64,000 bases of DNA. It comes from Prochlorococcus marinus str. MIT 9211 (GTDB taxonomy: Bacteria > Cyanobacteriota > Cyanobacteriia > PCC-6307 > Cyanobiaceae). Position numbers and translations under genes: made by a program. The notes under the pieces are model-generated. The model ran no database searches. It saw nothing but the letters and a program-made list of their open reading frames with translations, and was not told the DNA's origin. Position 1 is the first letter of the stretch, and the number at the start of each line of letters is the position of its first letter. This document shows positions 28,802 through 37,955 of the stretch, piece by piece. The stretch is taken from assembly GCF_000018585.1 (NCBI RefSeq), contig NC_009976.1:1543941-1607940 (forward strand). The letters are read 5' to 3'.

Positions 28802-29544
28802 TAGTTACGAATAACCTGCACCCAATCAATTGCTTCTGGGACAGCTAATAGTTGAACAAATGCAAAAGGTGCAGGTAAATTCTCATCATTTTTAAACTGA
28901 ATAACTCCTATAGGCAGATTTGGAGGCAGCAAAGTACTTGCAGGTGAAGTAGTTACTACATCTCCAATTTTTGATTCAGTTCGTCTATCAAGAAAATTCA
29001 ATTGAGGGCGATTATTACCATTTCCTACCAACACCCCATGAACCTTAGTTCTCTCAATCCAAACACCAATTTGACTGCCAGGAGCTGTTAACAACCGGAC
29101 TCTAGAAGTCATTGGTGTGGTCGTCTCAATTATGCCCAGAAGGCCTCCAGGGCCAATAACTGCATCTCCAGTCTTAACTTGATCATTTTGCCCTTTATTT
29201 AAATCCAACTGCTGCCAAAAACCGCTAGGTTTTCTAGAGATAACTGCAGCCGAAATATGATTTTTATTAGATGAATTTTTTAAATCCAGTAAATTACGAA
29301 GTCGCTGATTATCTTGTTCAAGCAAATGCAATCGAATTTGATTATCTAACTTCACACTATTTGTAATCCATTCTTTTTGGGCCATGCCTGGCCAAAAAGG
29401 CCTAGTCAAAAAAGCATAAAAATCTATTAGAAAGAAGCCTTTCGATAAACGAATAATAAAAAAAACAATTGCAATAGAACACCATAACCAAGGTCCCTTT
29501 GTGTTCCACCAACGAAAAGCACCAGTTCGTCGGGAAAGACCCAT
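28801..29544 (-). CDS. mreC: rod-shape-determining protein MreC
   Basis: A 247-residue bitopic protein that links MreB to the periplasmic wall synthesis enzymes. One N-terminal membrane helix (WLWCSIAIVFFIIRLS) is followed by a coiled-coil stretch (NQIRLHLLEQDNQRLRNLLDLK) and the beta-rich domain with VIGPGGLLGIIETTTP and VTTSPASTLLPPNLPIG, matching the family pattern. Starts at ATG four bases after the mreB stop. Confidence 0.93.
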   Translation of the reverse strand: MGLSRRTGAFRWWNTKGPWLWCSIAIVFFIIRLSKGFFLIDFYAFLTRPFWPGMAQKEWITNSVKLDNQIRLHLLEQDNQRLRNLLDLKNSSNKNHISAAVISRKPSGFWQQLDLNKGQNDQVKTGDAVIGPGGLLGIIETTTPMTSRVRLLTAPGSQIGVWIERTKVHGVLVGNGNNRPQLNFLDRRTESKIGDVVTTSPASTLLPPNLPIGVIQFKNDENLPAPFAFVQLLAVPEAIDWVQVIRN

Positions 29545-29548
29545 ATAG

Positions 29549-30601
29549 TTAGTCCCTCACAGCATTTCTAGCGAATTCTGGAGTATCGACTACGCGCTTT
29601 AATCTCTTGAAGTTATCTAAAACTTTTCCACAACCATTAACTACACAGAGTAAAGGCTCTTCTGCAACATGAGTAAAAATGCCTGTTTCATGACTTACCA
29701 AGTCACTAATTCCTCTTACCAATGCCCCACCTCCAGCGAGCATAATGCCTCGATCCACAATATCTGCAGCTAGCTCTGGTGGAGTTCTCTCTAAAACACG
29801 TTTAACAGCATCAACAATTTTATTCAGAGGTTCTGACATCGCTTCACGGAGATCACCCGCATTCAAATTAATAGATCTTGGTAATCCTGAAAGTAGATGT
29901 AAGCCCCTTACATCCATCGATTGAAAATCAAATTCATTATTAGGGAAAGCTGAACCAATGCGAATTTTAATTTCTTCGGAGGTCCTCTCACCAACGACTA
30001 AGTTATGAACTTTCTTTAGATAAGTTGCTATCGATTCATTAATCTCATCTCCAGCCACGCGAACAGACTCACTTAATACTGTTCCGCCAAGACTCAAAAC
30101 AGCAACTTCTGTAGTGCCACCGCCAATATCAACAATCATTGTTCCAATGGGCTCTGTCACTGGCAAATCAGCACCTATAGCAGCAGCAACTGGTTCATCA
30201 ATTAAATGTACTTCTCTAGCTCCTGCTAAACCTGCCTCGCGAACTGCTCGCCTCTCGACGCTAGTAACTCCACTAGGTATCCCAACAACTAAACGTGGGG
30301 CAATAATTCCTCTTCCTTCATTGCACTTTTGTATAAAAGTTTTGAGCATTTGCTCAGCTGCATCAAAGTCCGCAATGACCCCATCTCTTAAAGGTCTCAC
30401 TGCTCGAATATTTCCTGGAGTTCGACCAAGCATCAATTTCGCATCATCTCCAACAGCTAAAGGCTCGCCTTCTTCTAAATCCATAGCCACAACAGAAGGT
30501 TCTTCAAGAACTATTCCTTTCCCTTGAACATAGATCAAGGTATTTGCGGTACCCAAATCAATACCAATATCCCTAGAAAGCCTCAAACGTCTAAAAAACA
30601 C
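29549..30601 (-). CDS. mreB: rod-shape-determining actin homologue MreB
   Basis: Forms membrane-bound filaments guiding cell-wall growth. The actin-like ATPase motifs are phosphate 1 IGIDLGTANTLIYV, phosphate 2 IVDIGGGTTEVAVLS and adenosine GIMLAGGGALVRG. The frame extends to 30682, but the family beginning FFRRLRLSRDIG sets the start at GTG 30601 (350 residues); ATG 30631 would add ten atypical residues. First gene of the mre operon and divergent from ssb across 126 bases. Confidence 0.96.
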   Translation of the reverse strand: MFFRRLRLSRDIGIDLGTANTLIYVQGKGIVLEEPSVVAMDLEEGEPLAVGDDAKLMLGRTPGNIRAVRPLRDGVIADFDAAEQMLKTFIQKCNEGRGIIAPRLVVGIPSGVTSVERRAVREAGLAGAREVHLIDEPVAAAIGADLPVTEPIGTMIVDIGGGTTEVAVLSLGGTVLSESVRVAGDEINESIATYLKKVHNLVVGERTSEEIKIRIGSAFPNNEFDFQSMDVRGLHLLSGLPRSINLNAGDLREAMSEPLNKIVDAVKRVLERTPPELAADIVDRGIMLAGGGALVRGISDLVSHETGIFTHVAEEPLLCVVNGCGKVLDNFKRLKRVVDTPEFARNAVRD

Positions 30602-30727
30602 TGATTTAAATTCAATAAGAATTCGAATCATAAGGGCTTGGCACCGATATACAACGTTCTCGATACAGACGCTGGACCACATTTAATAGAGGCCCATTAC
30701 AATTGCTGCATTGAAAAACCTAAAACA

Positions 30728-31111
30728 ATGAGTGTCAACTCAATAAGCCTAGTTGGAAGAGCTGGCAGAGACCCTGAAGTTCGTTATTTCGAATCCGGTT
30801 CAATTGTGGCGAACCTGACTATTGCTGTAAATCGACGTAGCAAGCAGGATGAGCCGGATTGGTTCAATCTTGAAATATGGGGGAAGCAAGCTCAAGTTGC
30901 AGCTGACTATGTTAAGAAAGGATCTTTAATAGGAATTACTGGCAGTTTCAAACTTGATCAATGGAAAGACAAGAATACAGGTGAGGATAGATTTAAACCT
31001 GTTGTCAGAGTAGATAGATTAGAGCTCTTAGGTGGCAGGAAAGAGGAAGGTGGATTTTCGAATAATGAGCCTCCGATGGCAAGATCCACAGAAGAAGATA
31101 TTCCTTTCTAA
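30728..31111 (+). CDS. ssb: single-stranded DNA-binding protein
   Basis: A 127-residue OB-fold protein that coats single-stranded DNA. ATG 30728 gives the classic start MSVNSISLVGRAGRDPEVRY; the open frame further upstream is not conserved. The fold includes NLTIAVNRRS, WFNLEIWGKQA and GSLIGITGSFKLDQW. It ends in the acidic tip EEDIPF, the recruiting peptide for partner proteins. Only three bases separate its stop from that of the convergent dedA gene. Confidence 0.95.
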   Translation: MSVNSISLVGRAGRDPEVRYFESGSIVANLTIAVNRRSKQDEPDWFNLEIWGKQAQVAADYVKKGSLIGITGSFKLDQWKDKNTGEDRFKPVVRVDRLELLGGRKEEGGFSNNEPPMARSTEEDIPF

Positions 31112-31114
31112 GTA

Positions 31115-31777
31115 TTAATCAACTTTTTGATTTCGCTTCGAAAAAGTACGAATAATGAGCCATAAAAATCCTGTTGATAAAGCAAAAATAATTAATATCT
31201 TTATTATTTTAGAAAAAGGTTCTAACCAAACTTCTACCCTGCTATAGCTTTCTCCTAACAATATTCCTGCAACTGTTAAGAAGATAGTCCAAATAAGACT
31301 TCCTGCAGATGTCCAAAGAATAAAAGGAGCAATAGGCATTAACTCAACCCCTGCAGGAACAGAAATTAAAGTTCTTATCCCAGGCACTAATCTCCCCCAA
31401 AATACTAATGATGTTCCATACCTTGCGAACCAAACTCGGCTTCTAGAGAGTTCTTGAGGGCTAATACCTATCCATTTGCCATATTTTTCTAACCAAACCT
31501 CCAATCTTTCTTCATTTATTAAGCGCCCAATCCCATACCAAGGGAAAGCTCCTAAAACAGTTCCGATAAGGCCTGCAAGTACAACAGGTATAAAGTTTAA
31601 TTGACCTTGATAAACATAAAATCCCCCCAGAGGCATAATTAATTCAGAAGGAATAGGAGGAAATAAATTTTCTAGAAACATTGCCAATAAAATTGCAATG
31701 TACCCAACCCACTGATTTGCCTCTACTGCATTTCCAATAATATTAATTAGTGAGGAAGCAAGATCTGCAAAGTCCAT
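31115..31777 (-). CDS. DedA-family membrane protein
   Basis: A 220-residue SNARE-associated/DedA protein, a family implicated in lipid flipping and membrane homeostasis. Typical motifs are FLENLFPPIPSELIMPLGGF near the N-terminus, GIGRLINEERLEVWLEKYG, ARYGTSLVFWGRLVPGIRT with the re-entrant arginine motif, and a final helix (LIIFALSTGFLWLII). The segment VPAGVELMPIAPFILWTSAG is standard. Substrate unproven for most members. Confidence 0.9.
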   Translation of the reverse strand: MDFADLASSLINIIGNAVEANQWVGYIAILLAMFLENLFPPIPSELIMPLGGFYVYQGQLNFIPVVLAGLIGTVLGAFPWYGIGRLINEERLEVWLEKYGKWIGISPQELSRSRVWFARYGTSLVFWGRLVPGIRTLISVPAGVELMPIAPFILWTSAGSLIWTIFLTVAGILLGESYSRVEVWLEPFSKIIKILIIFALSTGFLWLIIRTFSKRNQKVD

Positions 31778-31799
31778 TTATCTGAAGAAGTAAGAATAG

Positions 31800-33230
31800 C
31801 TAATAACGATATTGTTCAGATTTATATGGACCTTTTATAGGAACATTAATATATGCTGCTTGTTCTTCAGTAAGCTCAGTTAAATTTGCTCCTATCTTAT
31901 CTAAGTGGAGGCGAGCTACTAATTCATCAAGATGCTTAGGTAAAATATAAACTTGATTATCGTAATTACTTCCTTGAGTAAATAATTCAATCTGTGCTAA
32001 AACTTGGTTTGTAAAAGAGTTACTCATTACAAAACTAGGGTGGCCAGTAGCACATCCCAAATTTACTAACCTGCCTTCGGCTAAAAGAATAATCTTATTG
32101 CCGCTGGGAAGAGTTATGTGGTCAACTTGGGGTTTGATATTTTCCCATTGATAAGGTTTCAACGAAGCAACGTCAATTTCATTATCAAAATGACCAATAT
32201 TGCAAACAATAGCTTCATCTTTCATTCGAATAAGATGGTCATGAGTAATTACATTAAAGTTACCCGTTGCTGTAACAAAAATATCTACATTTTGAACAAC
32301 ATCATTCAATCTAACCACTCGATATCCTTCCATTGAAGCTTGTAATGCGCAAATAGGATCTATTTCCGCAATCATTACTGTTGCACCCAAACCTCGCAAA
32401 GATTGAGCAGATCCTTTACCAACATCCCCATAACCAATCACGAGTGCAATTTTTCCCGCGACCATTACATCAGTGGCTCTTTTGATTCCATCAACCAAAG
32501 ATTCTCTACATCCATAAAGATTATCGAATTTGCTCTTGGTAACAGAGTCGTTGACATTAATAGCTGGGAAAGGCAAAGATCCATTGGCTTGCATTTGATA
32601 TAAACGCGCTACACCTGTAGTTGTTTCTTCGGTTACTCCTTGAATAGATGACTTAATTCGAGAATAAAAGGAGGGGTCATCAGATAATTTGTTACGAATA
32701 GAACTATATAAAGCGATTTCTTCTTCATTATTAGGCCTTTCAAGAACAGACAAGTCTTGTTCGGCTTTACTGCCAAGAATGACCAAGCCTGTTGCATCTC
32801 CTCCATCATCCAAAATCATATTTGGAGTTTCCTGATCCCCCCATTCAAGTATGCGATGTGTATAGGCCCAATATTCATCTAGAGTTTCCCCTTTCTTTGC
32901 AAATACAGGAATACCAGAACTTGCTATCGCCGCTGCTGCATGATCTTGAGTAGAAAAAATATTGCAGGAGGCCCAGCGAACTTGAGCACCCAAAGCAACC
33001 AAAGTCTCAATCAATACTGCAGTTTGAATGGTCATATGCAAACTTCCAGCTATGCGAGCGCCTTTTAGAGGTTTTTCTTTGTGATATTTCTCGCGAAGGG
33101 CCATTAATCCAGGCATTTCCTTCTCAGCTATGGCAAGCTCTTTTCGTCCAAACTCAGCAAGCTCAATATCAGCAATTTCATATTCAATGTGATTGTGTAA
33201 TTGTTGAGTTGAAGCAGATGCTGCAAGCAT
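31800..33230 (-). CDS. ahcY: adenosylhomocysteinase
   Basis: Splits S-adenosylhomocysteine into adenosine and homocysteine, removing the inhibitor of methyltransferases. The 476-residue protein shows [29 protein letters not shown], the NAD-binding [18 protein letters not shown], and the C-terminal KLDELVAR-like [17 protein letters not shown] ending in KSEQYRY. The length includes the insertion found in bacterial long forms. ATG start, 21 bases from the divergent tsaE start; no SAH riboswitch fits in that gap. Confidence 0.97.
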   Translation of the reverse strand: MLAASASTQQLHNHIEYEIADIELAEFGRKELAIAEKEMPGLMALREKYHKEKPLKGARIAGSLHMTIQTAVLIETLVALGAQVRWASCNIFSTQDHAAAAIASSGIPVFAKKGETLDEYWAYTHRILEWGDQETPNMILDDGGDATGLVILGSKAEQDLSVLERPNNEEEIALYSSIRNKLSDDPSFYSRIKSSIQGVTEETTTGVARLYQMQANGSLPFPAINVNDSVTKSKFDNLYGCRESLVDGIKRATDVMVAGKIALVIGYGDVGKGSAQSLRGLGATVMIAEIDPICALQASMEGYRVVRLNDVVQNVDIFVTATGNFNVITHDHLIRMKDEAIVCNIGHFDNEIDVASLKPYQWENIKPQVDHITLPSGNKIILLAEGRLVNLGCATGHPSFVMSNSFTNQVLAQIELFTQGSNYDNQVYILPKHLDELVARLHLDKIGANLTELTEEQAAYINVPIKGPYKSEQYRY

Positions 33231-33251
33231 GGTTAGGAATTAAATAAAAAC

Positions 33252-33764
33252 TTGGAAAGGAACATCTTCAAAAAAATCGAAGTTCCTGAATCAATATTCT
33301 GGCAATCTACCCAATCAGGGTGGGTTCTTACTGACCTTGCAGCAACTATTGAATTTGGCAAAAGGTTAAATCAGGTGCTAGAAGATTCGAATTTACTTTT
33401 GCTTAAGGGCACTTTGGGGTCTGGCAAAACATCTTTGGTTAAAGGAATCGCAAAAGATCTTGGAATTATTGAACCTATTACAAGTCCAACATTTGCTCTA
33501 TCTCAGCACTATCTCACAGGTAAAAGAGCACTTGTACATTTAGATCTCTATAGACTAGAAGATATAAATGCTGCTTATGAGTTATTTATTCAAGAAGAAG
33601 AAGAAGCAAAATCGCTTAAAGCACTTATGGTTATTGAATGGCCATGTCGGTTAGGTAGAACTTTCAATGATGCTTGGTGCGCAAATTTAAAATATTCATC
33701 TAACGAGAGAAGATTAATTCAACTTTTTTCTCCTACATCCAAAGACAAAAACTCTTTAACCTGA
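33252..33764 (+). CDS. tsaE: tRNA threonylcarbamoyladenosine biosynthesis ATPase TsaE
   Basis: The ATPase that resets the TsaBD complex during t6A37 modification of ANN-decoding tRNAs. Walker A is LKGTLGSGKTSLVKGIA (about residues 51-67), followed by SPTFALSQHYLTG, HLDLYRLED and VIEWPCRLG. No ATG is available upstream of the fold; TTG 33252 is the first conventional start, but non-canonical ATC codons near 33264-33276 cannot be excluded. The last 46 bases overlap the convergent PfkB-family kinase gene. Confidence 0.9.
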   Translation: MERNIFKKIEVPESIFWQSTQSGWVLTDLAATIEFGKRLNQVLEDSNLLLLKGTLGSGKTSLVKGIAKDLGIIEPITSPTFALSQHYLTGKRALVHLDLYRLEDINAAYELFIQEEEEAKSLKALMVIEWPCRLGRTFNDAWCANLKYSSNERRLIQLFSPTSKDKNSLT

Positions 33765-34735
33765 CCATAAATAGGTTGTGGTTCAATAGCACCTGCTCCT
33801 TCACATACCAATGCTCCGCATGCAGCAGCGAACCTGACAATCTCTTTAGGATTTAGCAAGTCACCCTGAGACAATGGAGTTTGCAATAATTGAGAAATAA
33901 TTCCAGCGGTAAAGGAGTCGCCTGCCCCAGTTGTATCAACAACCTTTCTCGGAACACTCGTTTTCATATGGCCAACAGATTCTCCTAACACCCAATTAAT
34001 TGGTCTAGATCCATCGGTAATAATTACACTGGGCTTTTTTGGTAAGGAATTGGAAATTTCTGTCGGAGTATGGCTGTTGAAAAACCAAACTGCTTCTTCT
34101 TTGGCAAGCTTTAGTAAATCCGCATGTTTTAAAAGATCATGAATGGCCAACTTGATTTCTCTACTTGGTGGACTATCCGGCGATGAATTGGGATCCCAAA
34201 AAGTTGGCCTCCAATTAATATCAATGGCAATAGATAATGAATATTTTTTAGCTTGATCGACCATCCATAGAACTGCTTCTTTAGAACTCTTCGAAGCCAA
34301 TAAGATTGTTCCAAGAAGCAACCAACTTGCCTCCTGAAAAAGCGCAGGCAAGGTTTCTTTCAACTGAGTTAATCCCAAATGCTGGTCTGCATAACCCTTA
34401 CGATGATCACCCTCGAAACCTTCAAAAGTTCTTTCACCAGATAAATCTCTTCGAACCAGTACTACGCGACTTGGAAGCTCAGGGTGAATCTGTAAACCAG
34501 CAATATTGACGTCCCTAGACATGAATAAGCGGCGAAATTCAGCGCCAATCGAATCATCACCTAAACAACCAATGAACGCCGCATCTATTCCTAATCTTGC
34601 CAAGCCGCATGCAACATTTGCTGGGGCACCACCTAAACAATCTTGAACTGGTTTATCTACCGCAGGATCGCCACCGCAAGGCCCTAACCGATCTACTAAT
34701 GCCTCTCCTACACAAATAACTTTTGGTGAGTTCAT
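33719..34735 (-). CDS. PfkB-family carbohydrate kinase (fructokinase-like)
   Basis: A 338-residue ribokinase-fold kinase. The first signature is CLGGAPANVACGLARLG, and the second, with the catalytic aspartate and anion hole, is VVDTTGAGDSFTAGIISQ. Other conserved stretches are AFIGCLGDDSIGAEFRR and SIAIDINWRPTFW. Fructose is the commonest substrate for this subgroup (CVGEALVDRLGP beginning), but adenosine or other sugars are possible. The C-terminus overlaps tsaE on the other strand by 46 bases. Confidence 0.88.
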   Translation of the reverse strand: MNSPKVICVGEALVDRLGPCGGDPAVDKPVQDCLGGAPANVACGLARLGIDAAFIGCLGDDSIGAEFRRLFMSRDVNIAGLQIHPELPSRVVLVRRDLSGERTFEGFEGDHRKGYADQHLGLTQLKETLPALFQEASWLLLGTILLASKSSKEAVLWMVDQAKKYSLSIAIDINWRPTFWDPNSSPDSPPSREIKLAIHDLLKHADLLKLAKEEAVWFFNSHTPTEISNSLPKKPSVIITDGSRPINWVLGESVGHMKTSVPRKVVDTTGAGDSFTAGIISQLLQTPLSQGDLLNPKEIVRFAAACGALVCEGAGAIEPQPIYGQVKEFLSLDVGEKS

Positions 34736-34784
34736 CGAAAAAGATAACTTTTAAGTTCTGCTCTATTTAAATCATTAAAAGCGA

Positions 34785-35984
34785 TTACTTCATCTTTGTC
34801 TTGGATATAAGAAAATATTCTTTAAGAGCAGAAATCATATATGAGTTAGCTTTAGGAAACGGATAATTTTGAAGATCACTTAATTTTACCCATCGGACTT
34901 CCTGGCTTGATAAAGGTTTTGGTTTCCCAGAAATTAATTCACACAAATGAACTATAAAATGTAATTTCTTATGGGTATAGGAATGATCAAATTCAATAAG
35001 CTTTTTCCCTACCTTTACCTCAACGCCTAATTCTTCGCGTAGTTCTCTTGCAATAGTCATTTCTATTGATTCATCTTTTTCCTTTTTACCTCCGGGAAAT
35101 TCCCACATTCCTCCCATACTTCCTTCATCAAGTCTCTGATCAATCAAAACATCCTGATTTTTATTAAGAATCAAGCCAACGCCTATAACAGCTTTTGAAA
35201 GAATCAATTTTTGACCTTTTACTGGTAGATTTTCAGGATTTCCTGAATTATAAGCAGAACAATAATTTTGCCATGGGCAATTGGTACAAATAGGATTGTA
35301 CTTGGTACAAATTGTCGCACCTAGATCCATTAAAGCTTGATTAAATGTTCTAGGAAGATTTTTATCTAGTAACAAATCACTCAATTTCCAAAGCCTTGCC
35401 AAATCTTTGTTTGGAGTTTTAGTACTACCAATTAATCTAGTTAAAACCCGTTTAACATTCCCATCTAGTAAAGGGCTAGGGAGGTTAAATGCTGAAGAAA
35501 TGATACTGCCAGCCGTATTACGCCCTATGCCAGGTAAATTCATCCAGCTTTCTAAATCCTTAGGCCAATTAGCTGGATTTAAAGAGTTAGGTATGCCAAT
35601 TAAATTCAAAAGAATCCTAGAAGTAACATGTAATCTTCTTGCTCTGGAGTAATAACCAAGTCCTTGCCAAAGTAAAAGGACTTTATCCTCTTCAGCCTTT
35701 GCCAAATCAACAAGAGTTGGCAGAGCTAACATCCACTTTTCCCAATATGGTAAAACAACTTTCAACTGAGTCTGTTGCAGCATTACTTCAGCAACCAAAA
35801 TTGGATATACAGCAAGATATTGATTCTCGTTTGGTAAAGTTCCATCCTTAGTTAATTTCCAAGGGATATAATGACGTCCATTTGATTTAAACCATTGAAG
35901 AAGAGTTGACCTAAGAGCGTCTATCTTCTGAGGATTTTCCAAAACCCCATTTGCTAAATCATTTTGACTAAAGCCAACAGCCAT
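34785..35984 (-). CDS. mutY: A/G-specific adenine glycosylase
   Basis: Removes adenine mispaired with 8-oxoguanine. The 399-residue protein has the helix-hairpin-helix core LPGIGRNTAGSIISSAFN, the catalytic glutamate region VAEVMLQQTQLK, the [4Fe-4S] ligand set C-x6-C-x2-C-x5-C (CTKYNPICTNCPWQNYC), and a C-terminal NUDIX-like domain with GGMWEFPGGKKEKDES and REELGVEV. The intact NUDIX box suggests possible nucleotide-hydrolase activity as well as 8-oxoG reading. Its 5' end overlaps the start of the divergent hydrolase gene. Confidence 0.94.
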   Translation of the reverse strand: MAVGFSQNDLANGVLENPQKIDALRSTLLQWFKSNGRHYIPWKLTKDGTLPNENQYLAVYPILVAEVMLQQTQLKVVLPYWEKWMLALPTLVDLAKAEEDKVLLLWQGLGYYSRARRLHVTSRILLNLIGIPNSLNPANWPKDLESWMNLPGIGRNTAGSIISSAFNLPSPLLDGNVKRVLTRLIGSTKTPNKDLARLWKLSDLLLDKNLPRTFNQALMDLGATICTKYNPICTNCPWQNYCSAYNSGNPENLPVKGQKLILSKAVIGVGLILNKNQDVLIDQRLDEGSMGGMWEFPGGKKEKDESIEMTIARELREELGVEVKVGKKLIEFDHSYTHKKLHFIVHLCELISGKPKPLSSQEVRWVKLSDLQNYPFPKANSYMISALKEYFLISKTKMK

Positions 35985-36875
35985 ATTTGGGAGTGGAATG
36001 ACTTAAATGTCTCGTGGAAAGTAGAAGGATCTAAAATTGAAAAAAACTTTGCAACATTATTAGTTCATGGTTTTGGTGCTTCTAAAGAGCATTGGCGACA
36101 AAACCAAAAAATCCTTGGAGAACAATCTCCTTGCTATTCAATTGATTTAATTGGTTTTGGTTCCAGTAGTCAACCTCGTGCAAAACTAGACGGTGACTTA
36201 AGTTCGCAAAACGATTTTTCTTATAACTTTGATAATTGGAGTCATCAAATAGCAGAATTTTCGCAATCTGTTATTAAAAAACCAGTAATTTTAATTGGTA
36301 ATTCTATTGGAGGCGTTATCGCACTTCGAGCAGCTCAAATTATGAAATCTTCTTGTAAAGGGGTGATATTAATTAATTGTGCCCAAAGAACAATGGACGA
36401 TAAAAGGCTATATGAACAACCGAAATTTATGCGACATATCCGACCATTATTAAAAGCACTCATTAGAAAGCGATGGCTAAGCAAAAATCTCTTTAAAAAT
36501 GCTGCAAATCCAAAATTTATTAGAAAGGTTCTCGAAAAAGCTTATCCAAGTGGGGCAAATATAGATACAGAGCTAATAAACATGATTCATTCGCCAACTC
36601 AAAGAGAAGGGGCTTCAGAAGCTTTCCATGGTTTTGTAAATATCTTCAATGATTATCTTGCTACAGAGCTAATGGAAAATCTTGATTTACCTGTTGATTT
36701 AATTTGGGGAGAAAGTGATCCATGGGAAGCAATAGACGAAGCAAGATACTGGGCTTCATCCATAAATTGTGTGCGATCTTTAGAAGTTATTAATGGAGCT
36801 GGACATTGTCCTCATGACGAATGTCCTGAAAAAGTAAACAATCGTTTGTTAAAGATTATTCAAGATGCGACATAA
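35964..36875 (+). CDS. alpha/beta hydrolase, second pheophytinase/chlorophyll-dephytylase-like copy
   Basis: A 303-residue hydrolase with LLVHGFGASKEHWRQNQ near residue 32, nucleophile elbow IGNSIGG (Ser about 114), acid in WGESDPWEA and histidine in AGHCPHDECPEKV. It shares these blocks with the gene at 3931-4875, so the two are divergent paralogues. The start is TTG 35964, which lies inside the first codons of the divergent mutY; no ATG exists before the fold. Its 3' end overlaps the sigma-factor gene by 16 bases. Confidence 0.78.
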   Translation: MTKANSHIWEWNDLNVSWKVEGSKIEKNFATLLVHGFGASKEHWRQNQKILGEQSPCYSIDLIGFGSSSQPRAKLDGDLSSQNDFSYNFDNWSHQIAEFSQSVIKKPVILIGNSIGGVIALRAAQIMKSSCKGVILINCAQRTMDDKRLYEQPKFMRHIRPLLKALIRKRWLSKNLFKNAANPKFIRKVLEKAYPSGANIDTELINMIHSPTQREGASEAFHGFVNIFNDYLATELMENLDLPVDLIWGESDPWEAIDEARYWASSINCVRSLEVINGAGHCPHDECPEKVNNRLLKIIQDAT

Positions 36876-37867
36876 GCTTCAACGGCCTCTCCTTTGCTTC
36901 TTAAACCTCTTAACCCAGAACGCTCAAGGTTTCTTACTCGATCTCTACTTATACCAAGAACCCTACCAATACCTGTAAGGCTCATCGGTTCCTCACCATC
37001 TATGCCATATCTCATCCTTAACACCCTGTATTGCAACTCAGGCAATTTTTCCAAGAGGATTTCCAAATCACCTTTCATGCAATCCAACTCAATCTGCTGT
37101 TGTGGCGAATCATTATCAGTAGATAACAAATCTAATAAAACAGTGTCATCTTTATCACCTACTTTCATCTCTAAACTGACTGGCTGACTGGCCTTAAGCA
37201 TCAAATCTTTGACTTCTTCCTCAGATACATCTATATATTCTGCAAGTTCTGCAACAGAAGGTGTCCTTGATAATTGTTGACTTAAGTCTCTCTGTCCTTT
37301 CTTCAACTTATTAAGCATCTCAGTAATATGAATAGGCAAACGAATAGCCCTACTTTTTTCAGCTATAGCTCTTGTAATTCCTTGTCTAATCCACCAATAA
37401 GCATAAGTTGAAAATTTATAGCCACGGGCAGGATCAAACTTCTCTACTCCTCTCACCAAACCAATTGTCCCTTCTTGGATTAAATCCAAGAGTTCCATAT
37501 TCCTTTTTGTATATTTCTTGGCAATACTAACTACCAAACGCAAATTAGCTGCAACCATTCTTTCTTTCGCCCGCTCACCTAAGCGAAACTTTTTTTTCAA
37601 AGCTCCAACTGTCAATCCTGCAGCACTTGCCAACTCGTCAAGATTGGGCTTCTGACCATGAGTACTTTGCCAGTCCTTCTCAAGATTCTCTAAAGCCATG
37701 AGCTCTTGAACATGACGGCCAAGAGTGATTTCCTGATCATTGGACAAGAGCGGAACACGTCCTATATCCCTTAAATAGGAACGAATTAGATCATTATCAG
37801 ATGTAGATTTTTCCAGTGTTACTGGGATGATTTTTCTTGATGAAGTAATTTCCGCTTGAACAGCCAT
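36860..37867 (-). CDS. RNA polymerase sigma-70 factor, group 2 type
   Basis: A 335-residue primary-like sigma factor lacking the long region 1.1 of RpoD. Region 1.2 is DNDLIRSYLRDIGRVPLLS; region 2 is NLRLVVSIAKKYTKRNMELLDLIQEGTIGLVRGVEKFDP then GYKFSTYAYWWIRQGITRAI; region 3 is IRLPIHITEMLNKLK; and region 4 ends in MSLTGIGRVLGISRDRVRNLERSGLRGLRS with the -35 recognition helix. Such factors redirect transcription under light, nutrient or diel cues in picocyanobacteria. Which group-2 member it is needs a tree. Confidence 0.93.
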   Translation of the reverse strand: MAVQAEITSSRKIIPVTLEKSTSDNDLIRSYLRDIGRVPLLSNDQEITLGRHVQELMALENLEKDWQSTHGQKPNLDELASAAGLTVGALKKKFRLGERAKERMVAANLRLVVSIAKKYTKRNMELLDLIQEGTIGLVRGVEKFDPARGYKFSTYAYWWIRQGITRAIAEKSRAIRLPIHITEMLNKLKKGQRDLSQQLSRTPSVAELAEYIDVSEEEVKDLMLKASQPVSLEMKVGDKDDTVLLDLLSTDNDSPQQQIELDCMKGDLEILLEKLPELQYRVLRMRYGIDGEEPMSLTGIGRVLGISRDRVRNLERSGLRGLRSKGEAVEAYVAS

Positions 37868-37955
37868 GTTAACTGTTGAGTTTTGTGAAGCTTAACATTA
37901 AGAACTGTAAAGTCCCTAATATTGATCAGATATTAAGTAAAAATACCTATCCAAG

